A stretch of 64,000 nt of DNA from Pegoplata infirma (taxonomy: Eukaryota; Arthropoda; Insecta; Diptera; Anthomyiidae), in contig OY992540.1 in the NCBI GenBank assembly GCA_963921195.1, positions 190,697,576-190,761,575 on the forward strand, read 5' to 3'. A program made the position numbers and the translations under genes. Every line of letters begins with the position of its first letter. The stretch's first letter is position 1. Positions 10,540 through 22,025 of the stretch are shown in pieces. Under the pieces are notes generated by a model. The model ran no database searches. It was given only the letters and a program-made list of their open reading frames with translations, and was not told the origin of the DNA.

Positions 10540-11120
10540 TATCAATAATTGTATATGACAGGATCTTGAAATTGGGTATCAAATTTAGAGTACATACAAA
10601 GTAAATTGGCCTTCTAAACACGAATCTGTCGTCAGAAAAGTTGTATCAAATCGCCTTCTCGAGATATAGGCGTTTTTATTTTTTGTCGATCAAGCCCTCA
10701 AAACAATTTATTTAATATTGGAAAAGGGTGTAAGAAGACACTCTAATAAAGAGAACCTGGGGTTAAAATCCAAAATCCACTTACAAGGAAGGTCTCCCTG
10801 GTGTCACCCGCCAATCTTTATGGAATTGATTTTATTTTGTAGAGCAGGAAAAATAAAGGGACACGTATTTTTTTAGCAGCCCAAATTCATAATTAGGGGG
10901 GAAGAAATATTTGGGCTACTAGTAGCTACTTATTTTTGGAACTAATGTATGCTGTTATTTGGTAGCATTTTTTAATCATTACTCCAATTGCATCGTCATG
11001 TTAAAATAATAAGTGTTTCACCAACCAAAAAAAGCCTATATCTCGAGAAGGCAGTTTTATAGAACTTTTCTGTCATGAGAAAAGTGTTTAGGATGCCAAA
11101 ATACTTTAGAAAATGCATTC
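10540..11120. repeat. Decayed foldback repeat
   Basis: The block with CCTTCTCGAGATATAGG at about 10650 is repeated inverted at about 11035 (CCTATATCTCGAGAAGG), with outer arms also related. The centre holds CAAGGAAGGTCTCCCTGGTG and AGGAAAAATAAAGGGACACG, words that recur at 14815-15385. Confidence 0.5.
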
Positions 11121-11184
11121 TAGAGGCCTGTGCAAAAACCGTGTAGAGTAGTGTAATATCCATTTTGAATGTTTTATAAAAAAA

Positions 11185-12145
11185 CAATAGAAAAGTTAAA
11201 TTCGACTTGGCCGAATCTATGAATACCCTCCACAATGATAGTTAATTTTCTAACGTGAAAAAATAACATTTTTGATTAGAAATATTTTATTTTGTGTAAA
11301 AAAAAAATTTTTGTTAATTTTTGAAAAAAAAAAAAATTAGTTTACAAATTTTTTTTTTGAGTGTAAAATTTTTTTTTAAGTGTAAAATTTTTTTGAGTGT
11401 ATTTTTTGTTTTTGTTTTAGTATAAAAATATTTTTGAGTGACAAAAATACGTTGTACAATATTTTTGCGACTTACCAATGTTGTTTAACGGGTTTTCAAC
11501 ACGTGAATTTAATACCCTATTCACACGTACAGTTTTAAATCGTTCTAGTAGCAATATTTTTAGCACTTTCTTTATTCTGTTACAGCATATTGACAGATAA
11601 TGCTAAAAACAATTGCTAAAATCGTTTTAAAATTGTAAGTGTGAATAGGGTATAAGGTAAAACTAATCTGAAATTCACGGGTTTGTTAATAACTTTTGAA
11701 CCACTGGACCGATTTGGCTGAAATTCAATACGAACCAGACCAGGAGAAAGACAAATATATATGCCAAGCTTCAGCATCCTCAGAATTGTCTTTTAAAAGT
11801 TAGCGTGTTTTTTATCTCATAAATTCACGACAAACTCTTGCCGAAATTCAGTCTTTTGCTTATAACTTTTGAACCACTGGACCGATTTTGCAGGATTTCA
11901 ATACCAACCTTACCAGGTAAATGCCCAACATATATGCCAAAGTTCAGAATCCTCCGTGAAGTCTTTCAAAAGCTAGAGTGTTTTCAACAGACAGACGGAC
12001 GGACATCGCTAGATCGTCTTAAAATCGATCGAGGATCATGAATATATATATACTTTATGGGGTCCTAGACAAATATTTCGAGGTGTTGCAAACGGAATGA
12101 CAAACTTATATGTACCCTCTATCACTAGAGTGGAGGGTATAAAAA
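11185..12145 (+). mobile_element. Mini-me-like repeat family D, copy 2
   Basis: It starts AAGTTAAATTCGACTTGGCC, contains the ACGGACGGACATCG tract (about 11994), a core with CTTAAAATCGATCG, TATATATATACTTTATGGGG and ends GAGTGGAGGGTATAAAA. It is interrupted by the MITE at 11513-11652. Confidence 0.65.
11513..11652. mobile_element. 140-bp MITE with TAA target duplication
   Basis: The ends TACCCTATTCACAC and GTGTGAATAGGGTA are exact inverses, and the arms continue inward. TAA lies on both sides, and copy 1 of the host repeat (about 1250) has the site once and uninterrupted. TIR and TSD fit PIF/Harbinger-type MITEs. Confidence 0.75.
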
Positions 12146-13554
12146 AACAGGGAAAAACTAAGCGATTTTAGGAGAAAACACAGCAGTTTTTAGCTAGTTT
12201 TAACCAAACATTTCAACACTTTCCGCTAATTAGGAGTGAGAGAAAAAATAAACATCAATTCTTATGGCGCGTTATATTTAGGGTGATCATTTTTTTCTGA
12301 ACTCAAATCACTATGCCCAAGTTTTTACGTTTTTTTTTTCTAGAAATAACTCTCTGAAAACAACACTCAAAAAATTTCGGTTAAACTAACAAACTTGGGG
12401 TCAATTAATATTTCAGTTAAAACAACTGTTAAAAAACAACTATTATAAAATAGTCTTCATTTTGCAGGAAATTTAGTTGACTATAAACAACTTCATTTAA
12501 ATGTTTTGATGGTTTCAGTGCCGAAAAAATATCAGAATAAGAAAATCCCTCAGATTCTGACGACTATTTCACTCAAGTTTTGATCACTCTTTCTTTTTGA
12601 AAACTTTCCAGATAATAAGCACATGTTTTTAAAAATAGCCTTGATATATTTTTAAGTTCAGGAACCTCTTGATTTACAAACTCTAATCTCCTTAGAATTA
12701 ATTCATTGTAAATTATTTCATTGCCAGACTTAAGTTATAAAAAAAACTACTCCGACAACTTATTTTACGGAAATTACAGTTTTTGTATAGAATATTCGAA
12801 ATAAATTATTTTTTATGATGAAATGTTCAAAAATCAGTACACTCAGTACATTTTTCAAAAAATCAGTACAACGTTTTTTGATCAGTACACTTGATAAAAA
12901 ATCAGTACATGTACTGATCAAATCAGTTCGAATGGTTAGCCTAGTTATATTCTTTTTCTTTTTCTTACCCAAAAAGTAGAACAAAATAAAAAAACAACTT
13001 TCTTGTCATCTGTCATAAGTGTCGCATATATATATTAACATATTAACATATATTAACATATGTTAAGTCCGTGACTTTTTCTTGTCTTTAGTAACGATTT
13101 TATTAAACAAAAAAAAATAATTTTAAATTAGTTTTCAAAATTTAACATTGTTCTTTTAAAAACAACATCTTTTATTTGATTTGGACTAAAAATCACAAAA
13201 AAAACCGTGTTCACGGAGATTTTTTACTCTTGGCTGCCCTTGTCGCTCTGTATGAACGACAATTTCGAAGAAGAAGAAGAAGAAGTTAGTTTTCAAAACT
13301 TCGTAGAAAATCCACGCAAAAAAAAGGTTTCGCAAAGGGTAACGCCATAAGCCCAAACTCAATACCTGCTTCCATTAAGAAGTACCAATGTCTGCATTTT
13401 CCATCTATTTTTAATTTTTAGAGGCATTTAGAAATAAAGTTAATATGAGCAGTGCTTTGCACTAAAACTTACACACTTCTGATATTTTTTTTGGCGACTC
13501 TTTGAAGTTGTTGGCACAAACTAAATACAGACACTAGAGATCTATCGGCCGCTC
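12146..13554. other. Repeat-derived intergenic DNA, no gene
   Basis: 12148-12230 resembles the inverted 17600-17690 stretch. 12367-12500 is a relic of the CACTCA MITE interior. A GAA-type microsatellite is at 13268-13286. 13500-13545 resembles 17690-17730. The 74-codon frame at 12760-12984 is built of repeated GATCAGTACA words and is not called. Confidence 0.4.
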
Positions 13555-13995
13555 AGTTGTGAATTATTCCGCCCCTATTTGGTCACCGTATGTAAGCAAT
13601 ACAAAATGGAAATGTCGCCAAATAACTCAGAACTCCGCCCTTAAAATAGCAACTGGTTGCCACCTCTTGTCCCAAGAAGACCACCTTCACCAGGAAGCAA
13701 AGATAATGAGAGTTAAAAACACAACGAGCTGTTATGCAAACACTTCCTCCTTGCGTGAAATCAAGCACACCATCCCAACCATACACTATTAAATCAAACC
13801 GCTCCCCCAGGGTAGTACGCCCAAATCTTAGGAAACATCAACCAAACATCGATCACGTCATTCATTCAACATTTACCCGTGAAAAGTATCACGATGAGCT
13901 AAAGGTACTACACCAAGAGGCAGTGACAGAATTACAAAGAATCATGAAAGACAACATTGTGTTGAGAGAACGCCCTCCCCATATAGTTCCTATAT
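13555..13995 (+). pseudogene. Jockey-type reverse transcriptase fragment
   Basis: The plus strand encodes pieces typical of the C-terminal part of Jockey-clade ORF2: VNYSAPIWSPYVSNTKW, then QNSALKIATGCHLLSQEDH, then LHQEA. The second part, after a frame change near 13735-13795, gives NIDHVIHSTFTREKYHDELK and ends near 13995. The catalytic YxDD region and the endonuclease are missing, so it is a dead 3' fragment. A family B piece follows directly at 13998. Confidence 0.75.
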
Positions 13996-13997
13996 AA

Positions 13998-14310
13998 TTC
14001 ATGAAAATAGAAAATATTTAATATATTTTTTTTGTAGGTTTTCAACGTGTACTTTGGTAGCCAAATCAAATCGGAATATTACTGAACCATTTTTGGACTT
14101 AGCCCCTATATAAAAATTTCGCTCGATTTTCAAAAAATCGATCTATTTTTAAAAATCGGCCCGACAAACATAAGCCAATTTCACTTAAATTTGGTCGGCG
14201 TGCTTTCTACAATAATTAAAAATCTAACGGATGATCAATCAATTTTTGGACTTTGGATCCATTTTTTAGAAAACACATGGTCTTGACCGACCATAATTTT
14301 CATATTGTTA
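13998..14310 (+). mobile_element. Family B repeat, 3' fragment
   Basis: The segment from CATGAAAATAGAAAATATTT through GGTCTTGACCGACC matches the second half of 2937-4421. Confidence 0.6.
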
Positions 14311-14456
14311 CATTAATTTTTAAACGCTTAAACCTAAAAGTGTTTTTGCAACTAAAAATATTTTTTACGCTGAAAAAATTTTCCGCTCGAAAAAAATGTA
14401 TACTCCAAAAAATTTTATTTTAAAAAAATATTTAAAAAAAAGTTTTTTGCTCGAAA

Positions 14457-14734
14457 TATATCGCTGATTTACTTGTATAGTGTTATAACTCAAAATATGT
14501 AATTTTTGAGTAATTGATACAGAATTATTCGTTATAGCATGCTTTATATTGTGTCAAACATCCGTATTAATATCTTTAAAACTCACCCTTTGGGAAGAGA
14601 ACCCTCCATTTTTATATTTTCTATTTACCAGCCTTTTTTAATGGAAAACCAGTTTCAATTGTAAACTTTAAACGCGTTTTCTGCAAAAACAAATATTTTG
14701 AGTTATGACACTATACAAGTAAATGAGCGATATC
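14457..14734. repeat. Foldback repeat
   Basis: ATATCGCTGATTTACTTGTA at the left and TACAAGTAAATGAGCGATAT at the right are inverted copies. The pairing extends inward through GTTATAACTCAAAATAT. Confidence 0.6.
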
Positions 14735-14799
14735 ATTCTATACAAAATTTGTATACATCTGTGTATTCCGCTGACAAGGATTTTAGTTTGGTTTTATTT

Positions 14800-15479
14800 T
14801 TATGAAGAGCAGGAAAAATAAAGGGACACGTATTTTATTTAGCGGCCCAAGTTAATATTGAGGGGGAAGAAATGGTATTTTTTCTGTTTTTTGCGTTTAT
14901 CTTCTATATTATACAAAGAAACCTAGTCATGTTACTTACCAAATGAAAGGTCTTTGGAAAACCTATCTTCGTGTGCAAGGAACGTGTCCTTGTGCAAGGA
15001 ACATGCACAACTTTTTGTCATATTGAGTAAAATGACAAAAATTTTAGTACATTTTTGTTAATAAGTCGAAAAATATTTACTTTTTTGGCACGTTATTAGC
15101 ATCAGGAGATCGATATTTCATTTACCTTTATATTCCTTTTACTCCTGCAAGGAGCATAGAGCCGCCATTTACCTTTAATATGATTCAAATATGCCTATAT
15201 TATAATTGTGTAAATAGGCGTAAATAGTAAAAAACTGAAAAAGGTTAACTTCCCCCCCATACAAATCGACCGCCCCTAAACATGAGTTTGGGACGCTAAA
15301 AAAATGCGTGTCGAATAAATTTTCGTTCTGAACAACATGTCCAAATTTCATGAAGATCGGAGGGTGACACCAGGGAGACTCTTCTTTTAAGTCGAGTTTT
15401 ACTTTTTCTTGTTTTTACTACATAAATAATTTTTTTTTTTTATTATTCGGCCAAAAAAGGTGTATTCGGTCGGACACTA
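14800..15479. repeat. Mixed repeat relics
   Basis: 14805-14870 repeats the AGGAAAAATAAAGGGACACG block of 10840. 15345-15385 is the inverse of the GGTGTCACC block at 10795. 15445-15479 ends TTCGGTCGGACACTA, a lone end of the hAT MITE seen complete at 58438-58657. No gene seen. Confidence 0.45.
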
Positions 15480-15835
15480 CAAATCAATTACAAATATATT
15501 TTACAACTTTTGAATTGATTGCTAGTGTTTTTTTTATTTTCATTGTTATCTTTCATTTCTTCTCTTAAATCGTTCATCTCCTTTAGATGACTTCGTTGTA
15601 AAAACTCAATTCGGAATATAAATTTGTTTTATCAATTGTATTTCCAGCAAGCAAGGAAAATAAATGGATCAAAAAATATTATTTTAAAAACTTTCGAGAA
15701 AAATATTTAACATAATTGATTGCTTCAAACAAAAAGTACTTTCAGAAATTTTTTTATTCAAAAAAGTTTCATGTTTTGGTAATTTTAAACTGCAGAAAAA
15801 TCCTTTTGGAAATTATTAATTTGGAAGAACTCTAA

Positions 15836-16132
15836 AGCCTGAATTACTTCAAACGTGCGTGAAACGTAGACTCTTTAACAAAATTCAATAAGTATAAAAA
15901 GTACAGAACATTTTTATTTATGTTTTGTTTTTGTCTAACGCATAGTATTTTTTGTCACGTTGAAACGTAGAGAAATTCTATTTTCAACAGAATTTCTCTA
16001 CGTTTTGACTTGACAAAAAATACAATGCGTCAGACACAAACAAAACATAAATAAAAATATTATGTACTATTTTGACTTACTGAATTTTGTTTAAGAGTCT
16101 ACGTTTTATGGACGTTTAAAGTAATTCAGGCT
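15836..16132. mobile_element. 297-bp foldback MITE, TAA target duplication
   Basis: The whole element folds back on itself. The ends AGCCTGAATTACTTCAAACG and AAAGTAATTCAGGCT are inverted, the middle is GAAATTCTATTTTCAACAGA, and TAA flanks both sides. TIR start and TSD fit PIF/Harbinger. Nothing is encoded. Confidence 0.75.
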
Positions 16133-16204
16133 TAAAACTCGTTGATTGGGTTTTTTGACAAATTATATTTAAAAAATAAAACTAAAATATATAAAGTATG
16201 TATA

Positions 16205-17765
16205 ATAAGGTGGAGCAAATTTAGCATTTTTTCGAATTTCGAAAACGTTGGGATCGGGAAAGTTGCCTTTTAGAGTCGATATTAACACACAAAAATATTG
16301 AACCTTTTTTGACTTGAAAATCGGAAATTCCGAACAAAGTAAACAAAAATTTTTTAACTTTTTTGCTTAAAATATTTTTTTTTTATTCTGACATTACTGA
16401 AAAAGTGTTTTTATTGTAAAAAAAAATATTTTTTTTTTGTTTCTTGTTTTGCAAAAAAAATATGTTTAGTTTTTTGCTGAAAATATAACGTAATATTAGC
16501 CCAGTGTTGAGATGATGTATATTTTTGATTATTGTATTATTTAATTTGGCCCTTAATGCAATTTGAAATTATTTTTAAAAAATAAGTTATTTTTGAAGAC
16601 AAATTTTTGTAAAATAATTTTTTTACCATAAAAACACTTTTTCAGTAATGTCCGAATATAAACTAATATTTTAAGAAAAAAAAGTTCATCAAAAAAAATG
16701 TTTTTTCACTTTGTTTGGAACTTTCCGATTATCAAGTCTAAAAAGGACCCCAAAGCCATTGTCCTACAAGTCCAATATTTTTGTGTTTTAATATCGACCC
16801 TAAAAGGCAACTTTCCCGACCCCAACGCCACAGACTAATACAGACTCGACAAATATTACAGGTGTCAAAAAAGTATTTTTTAACCATATGGTTAATATTT
16901 TCAAATTATTCTACGAATTAGGTTAGAAAGAGAAAACTGATATAACGCGCCATGAGAAAAATGGATGCCAGATCGGTTTTTGTTGTTTCACTCACTCCTA
17001 ACAAGGGAAGTGTCTCAACCCTTATGAACCGATTTGCCTGAAACTTAAAATATATATAAAAGAGACAATTCTAAGGTTGGGGTGTCTCGGCTTATCGGCC
17101 ATATCGTGGATTTAGGGGTTCAAAACATGGGTAAAAAAATAGCGAAAAAATCGTTTTTTTGATTTTTCAGCCATTTCTTTTTAAGAAACTGTATGATGTT
17201 TTCATATGAGAAGAAAGGTTTTTTTAATGCCTATCCAATGGTGGCATAACCTTGTAAAAATTCGGCTTCTTTAAATATTTTTTTCAGGAAAATGTGTAAA
17301 TTTTGGGGGGTATCTATGTGAAGACATAGACCTACGATATCCATATGAATAAGAAATAATCTTTATTAAATTTAAGTCGACACGTATTTTTGCCCTAGAC
17401 GATATTCCTGTTAGTTCGAAAGTTATCAAAATTTTCCCGAAGGTCCACATGATTTCATAAGGGGACAACGAAATTTTTAAACACCGATATGGCCGATAAG
17501 CCGAGACACCCCAACCTTAAAATCGTCTCTTTAATATATATTTTAAGTTTCAGGCAAATCGGTTCATAAGGGTTGAGATACTTTCCTTGTAAGTCGTAGA
17601 AAGTGTTGCCATGTTAGCGTAAAACGGACTAAAAACCGCTGTGTTTTCTCCTAAAATCGCTTAGTTTTTCCCCATTTTTTCTTATAAAACTCTACTGTCG
17701 AGTCTGTATTTAGTCTGTGCCAACGCTTCAAAATTCAAAAAAAGCTAAATTTGCTCCACCCTAAT
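16205..17765. mobile_element. 1.56-kb composite non-autonomous element
   Basis: The outer ends are AAGGTGGAGCAAATTTAGC and GCTAAATTTGCTCCACC. An inner pair (AAGTTGCCTTTTAGAGTCGA and its inverse near 16795) makes the left part a foldback. A second foldback is nested at 16994-17592. No coding region. Confidence 0.6.
16994..17592. repeat. Nested foldback element
   Basis: Arms of about 110 bp contain ACCCTTATGAACCGATTTGC and GGGGTGTCTCGGCTTATCGG, repeated inverted at 17485-17590. The 65-codon frame between them is not called. Confidence 0.65.
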
Positions 17766-17921
17766 GTATAACAACAAATACGACAGAGGAAAAGAAGTTC
17801 TTAGAATTTTCAATAAAGTTCAAATCTTTTTTAATTACTCATTAGTTTATTCAGAAAGAGTATTACATGTTTAACAATAAAAAAAAAACTATACATTTAT
17901 TAAAATACTTTTACATCATTT

Positions 17922-19125
17922 TCAGCTGTAATTAAAAAAGTATCAATTGAAAATCAAGGATACCTCAAAAAAGCAATTGAAATTTGACTGAAGGCGATTT
18001 TTTGTAAAATTTTTTGATTATGATGTGCCTGGGATCTTACCACTCGTTTTTGATTGCCCTTACGATGTTTATTCCGAGTATCCCAGCAAAATCTTAAAAA
18101 TGGTTACGGTTATATAATGCATTGCCATGTAATGCATAGCCAAAAAAATGCAAAAATATGCATTATTTTTCCCCAACCACTTACCATAAGCAGGTAATAT
18201 TACATTACTTTACGCTACTGGATTGATGATTTTTATATGGGATGAGACTCAAAGTAATGCATGAGGTTGACGTAATGCATGAAAAATAAAAAAAAGTACT
18301 GCCTATGGTAAGCGGTAGAGAAAAAATAATACATATTTTTATTTTTTTGCTATGCATTACATGGTAAAGCGTTGCATAACCGTGACCATTTTAAAAGTTT
18401 TGCTGGGATGGTTTCCAAATTTTTTTTTCACGTCATCAGAAATCATGCATAAATTTTGGAGGTTTCTATGAGCTCTTTGACTTATGATTCATTTCCAAAA
18501 GCTGCTACCAGTTCAGCAAAATGTCTGCTGTGTTATAGGTATCCAACAATTCATGTTACAGAAACTTAAAAGATGGCATGTTAAAGTACAAGAAGGTGCA
18601 CACTTTAATTTGAGATATTTTAAAGGTTTTCTTAAAAATGGTCGAACACCGATTTTTTGTGAACTTTGGTATCAATTTTCTTAAAAACCTGACGTGTTGG
18701 AGAAATTGGAATCCAGATTTTGAATCAGCATCGAAAGGTTAATAGAAAATCTGCATTTTTTATGTCGGTCAATGTTATTTTTGACAAAGAACAGATATAT
18801 TCCAAAAACTAAATAATCGTATTTTAAAGATTTCATTTGAAATTAAAAATAGAAAATCATATGAAATTTATAAATTTCATATGAAATTCAAAATAATCAA
18901 TGAAATTTAAAAAAAATATCAATTGAAATTCAAAAAATATCAATTAAATTTCCAAAATTAATAAAATAGCAATTGAAATTCAATTGAATGGTTTGTTAAT
19001 ATAACAAATTAAACATGATTAAAAGAAACCCAAATGGTGTATTTCAATTTCATTAGCTTTTTAGTGAATTGCAAATGAAATCTTGAACTTCAATAGATAT
19101 TTTTTTAGAATTACAGCTGAAAATG
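17922..19125. mobile_element. Diverged foldback element with nested MITE
   Basis: CATTTTCAGCTGTAATT at the left matches the inverted AATTACAGCTGAAAATG at the right, followed inward by CAATTGAAATT-rich sequence on both sides. It is interrupted by 18082-18407. The part near 18685-18740 (GAATCAGCATCGAAAGGTTA) also occurs, inverted, in the tandem repeat at 43281-43595. Confidence 0.5.
18082..18407. mobile_element. CCCAGCAAAA MITE, 2-bp target duplication
   Basis: The ends CCCAGCAAAATCTTAAAAAT and TTTTAAAAGTTTTGCTGGG are inverted. AT flanks both sides. The interior is rich in TAATGCATTA. Same terminal CCCAG as the larger elements at 44133, 45195 and 50496. Confidence 0.7.
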
Positions 19126-19199
19126 GTGTAGTATCTGGTTTCCTGCTTGCAAATTTTAATACCAGTGTATAATCTAATAGTATTAATAAATTTGAATAT

Positions 19200-19793
19200 T
19201 TGTTTAAAAAAAATGTAGTAGTTTCTTTTTCATTTCATCATTGAATCTAAATTTAATAACATTAAAATACAAAATGGTGTTTTTTTTTATTAATTAAAAT
19301 AAAATAAATTGTTAAATAAAAATTAATAATAAGAAAAAACAAAAAAAATACGTTTTTTAATATCTAATTCTTGTGTCTCAGCTATAATCTTCTATATCTT
19401 CTTAGTTTATTTAGTTTAATTCTTCTTTTTATATATTTAATTTTTTTTCTTTCCTTTTTTTTTGTTTTGTTTTAATTTTTTTTGTATTCTAATATTAATT
19501 TAAAATTAAAAATTATACATACGCTTTTATTTATGCTTCTTCCTCAGTTTGTTCCTGTGCTCTGCTGCTTTAAATTACTAGACTGTAAGTCTGTTTTTTG
19601 TTTTTTGCCTAAATTATATAAAATTCGTAAGAAAAAAATTTATGGTTCTTTAGTTAAAAATAAATTGTTGTTTGTTTTTGCTGTTAAGTTTAGTTGGGTT
19701 AATTAAAGTCCATAGCACTTGTAAAAAGAATGGATGATGCTGAGAGAAAAGTTTATGAAGTACAATTCTACAAAAAATGCTGTTGCAGCATAT
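19200..19793 (-). other. Probable 3' UTR of the long host gene
   Basis: It follows the stop codon at 19794 on the minus strand. It is A-rich on that strand, free of inverted-end repeats, and contains candidate AATAAA signals (plus-strand TTTATT near 19285). The true cleavage site cannot be fixed from sequence. Confidence 0.45.
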
Positions 19794-19846
19794 TTATTGT
19801 CCATCGTACACCTTTGTAACTTTGCTATTTGCGACTTCTTCCCAGG
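19794..19846 (-). CDS. Host gene, last coding exon
   Basis: This exon of 53 bases begins after a TTTTTTTTCAG acceptor (plus-strand CTG at 19847-19849). It completes the codon left open by the previous exon and reads A-WEEVANSKVTKVYDGQ, then TAA at 19796-19794. With the previous exon it gives the continuous end DFIGSAWEEV, which joins two parts of similar style. The intron before it (19847-22025) holds the large element at 20768-21952. The gene name is not recognised. The exon call rests on frame, acceptor and stop, not on a transcript. Confidence 0.75.
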
Positions 19847-19859
19847 CTGAAAAAAAATA

Positions 19860-20767
19860 AACAAATTGATTAATTTAATATTAAAACAATTACACTGTGG
19901 TCAAATTTAACACTTTTTTTAACAAGCTAGGCACCCTACTGGTAAAGTTAATTCGAGTACGCTGAACTCAATGGTGGTAGGCATTTCGAAGTTAGCGCTC
20001 GTATTCACGATATTCGCGATTTAAAATTTTGATGCTCAAGTACAATAAAAAATGTATTCTGATGTTTTTCTATATAATTTTAAAATGTTAGCCATTTCAA
20101 CTGTTGAATTTATATAACAAACCATGATACCGTGAATTTTTCGTGGAAAAAATACTTTTTGCTCGCGAAAAATCAATTTTTTCGTGAAAAATTTAGGCTG
20201 TAGGCAAAATCACCCAAAAAATATGAAAAATTAACCAAAAAGAAAAATACAAAACTTCGCCCAAACTTAACGAAAAAAAAGCCCAAGAAATGAAAAATGA
20301 CCCCAAAAAAAAAAAAAAAACACATATTACCCAAAAAAGTTTTAGTTTGCGGAGAGGGTGGGTTTAAGGCAATGGTTCTGCTGTTTAGCAATTCCAAAAT
20401 GAATTATCAAAATAGTCTACCGCAAACTTTAAATTAATATTAAAATTGTGAATGAAAAAAACAAAAATAATTGCCAGTACAAGCAATTTTTTTCCGCTTT
20501 CTGTTTCTTTTAGCTCCCTCTCCAATAAACTCAAACTTGCGGCAAGAAAAGTTGCTTCGTGTAAATTGGGACTTAAAATCAGGAGGAATGAAAAGGGGTT
20601 TTGTTTTTTTCATTAGCAATTTTCAATTTGGCTGTAGAGTATTTTGACCATTTCTTTTTGAAATTGCTGAACAGAATTGCCGTGTGTTAACACAAACAGA
20701 AAGTTCAAAAAAAAAACTGTTAAAATTGACGCAAAAAACATTGCGGTGTGTAACTTAGGACTATGTA
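19860..20767. other. Intron sequence, no feature recognised
   Basis: This is part of the last intron. Scattered words such as AATTGCCAGTACAAGCAA recur near 38735-38755. The 74-codon frame at 20173-20397 is low-complexity and not called. Confidence 0.4.
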
Positions 20768-21952
20768 CACTCAAAAAATTTCATGCATAAAAATACGAAG
20801 TATTATTTCGTAAAATTTTTTTCGTACATATTACGAAATTTTTGTACATATTACGAAGTTTTTGTAATTTTACGAAAGCTTGGAATTTCGTAAAAATACA
20901 AATTTCGTTTATTTTACGAAGTACATTTCGTAGCCAAAAAAATACGAAATACTTCGTATCTTAACGACATATTTCGTAATTTAACAAAATATTTTTCGGA
21001 AAAAAAATCACAAAATCAAGGGGTTTGATTTATTTATCTGAATTACTAGATTTAACAGATTTATCAATTAAAAAAATGGAATAACAAAAGTTTGTTCCTT
21101 CTCTTCTTAATTTTTGTTTACGGTTTCTAATTTTAAATTATTTTCAGCATAACACAAAGACAAATCACCCAAGATGTATTTTTCAATGCAGTCTGTTAGG
21201 TGTTGCGACATTAGTGAAAAGTTATACGGGCATGTCACCGAGTCAATTCCGTTTAGAAATGGAATTGAATGTTTGCTCGGGAAACTATTTTTTTCGTAAA
21301 GAAACCACTTTAAATTACAGTGAATATTTGGAAGTGTTTTGATTCCGAAAAAATATTTTGTTTTACGTTTTTAAAAAATATTTCGTAAAAATAAACATAA
21401 TTCGTATTTACAAAAAAAAAACTTCGTAATATGTACAAAATATTTTGTATGTTTACGAAATATTTCGTAATTATACAAAATATTTCGTATTTATACAAAA
21501 TATTTCGTAACTTTACGAAATATTTTCGTTAAACTAAACATAATTCGTATTTACAAAAAAAAAAAACTTCGTAATATGTACAAAAATATTTTGTATTTTT
21601 ACGAAATATTTCGTAATTATACAAAATATTTCGTAGTTATACAAAATATTTCGTAACTTTACGAAATATTTTCGTAAAAATAAACATAATTCGTATTTAC
21701 AAGAAAAAAACTTCGTAATATGTACGAAAATATTTAGTATTTTTACAAAATATTTCGTAGTTATACTAAATATTTCGTAAATTTACGAAATATTTTCGTA
21801 TTTATTTCGTAAATATCACTAAAAATACTTCGTAATATTTACGAAATGCCATAGGTAAATATTACGAAATATTTCGTTCCGGCAAAACCACGAAATATTT
21901 CGTACAATGTACGAAGTATTTCGTTCATTTTACCTATGAAATTTTTTGAGTG
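20768..21952. mobile_element. 1.2-kb CACTCA/TGAGTG element with TTCGTA palindrome array
   Basis: The ends CACTCAAAAAATTTCATG and ATGAAATTTTTTGAGTG are inverted, and TA flanks both sides. Most of the interior is a degenerate tandem array of the self-complementary word TACGAAATATTTCGTA. Three blocks of about 140 bp at roughly 21380-21800 repeat in tandem, each holding ATTCGTATTTACAA and CTTCGTAATATGTAC. Small open frames inside it are repeat by-products. It lies in the last intron of the host gene. Confidence 0.75.
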
Positions 21953-22025
21953 TAGCAATTAAAAAAAATACGAATTTAAATTCAGTACAAGTCTGACCGA
22001 AAAAAAACAAAAGATAGAAACTTAC

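Noticed and set aside
13268..13286. GAA repeat as a coding Lys/Glu run
   Set aside because: Isolated microsatellite with no open frame around it.
20768..21952. CRISPR-like array
   Set aside because: The repeated units are palindromic, diverged and without unique spacers of constant length; it is a transposon interior in a eukaryotic genome.
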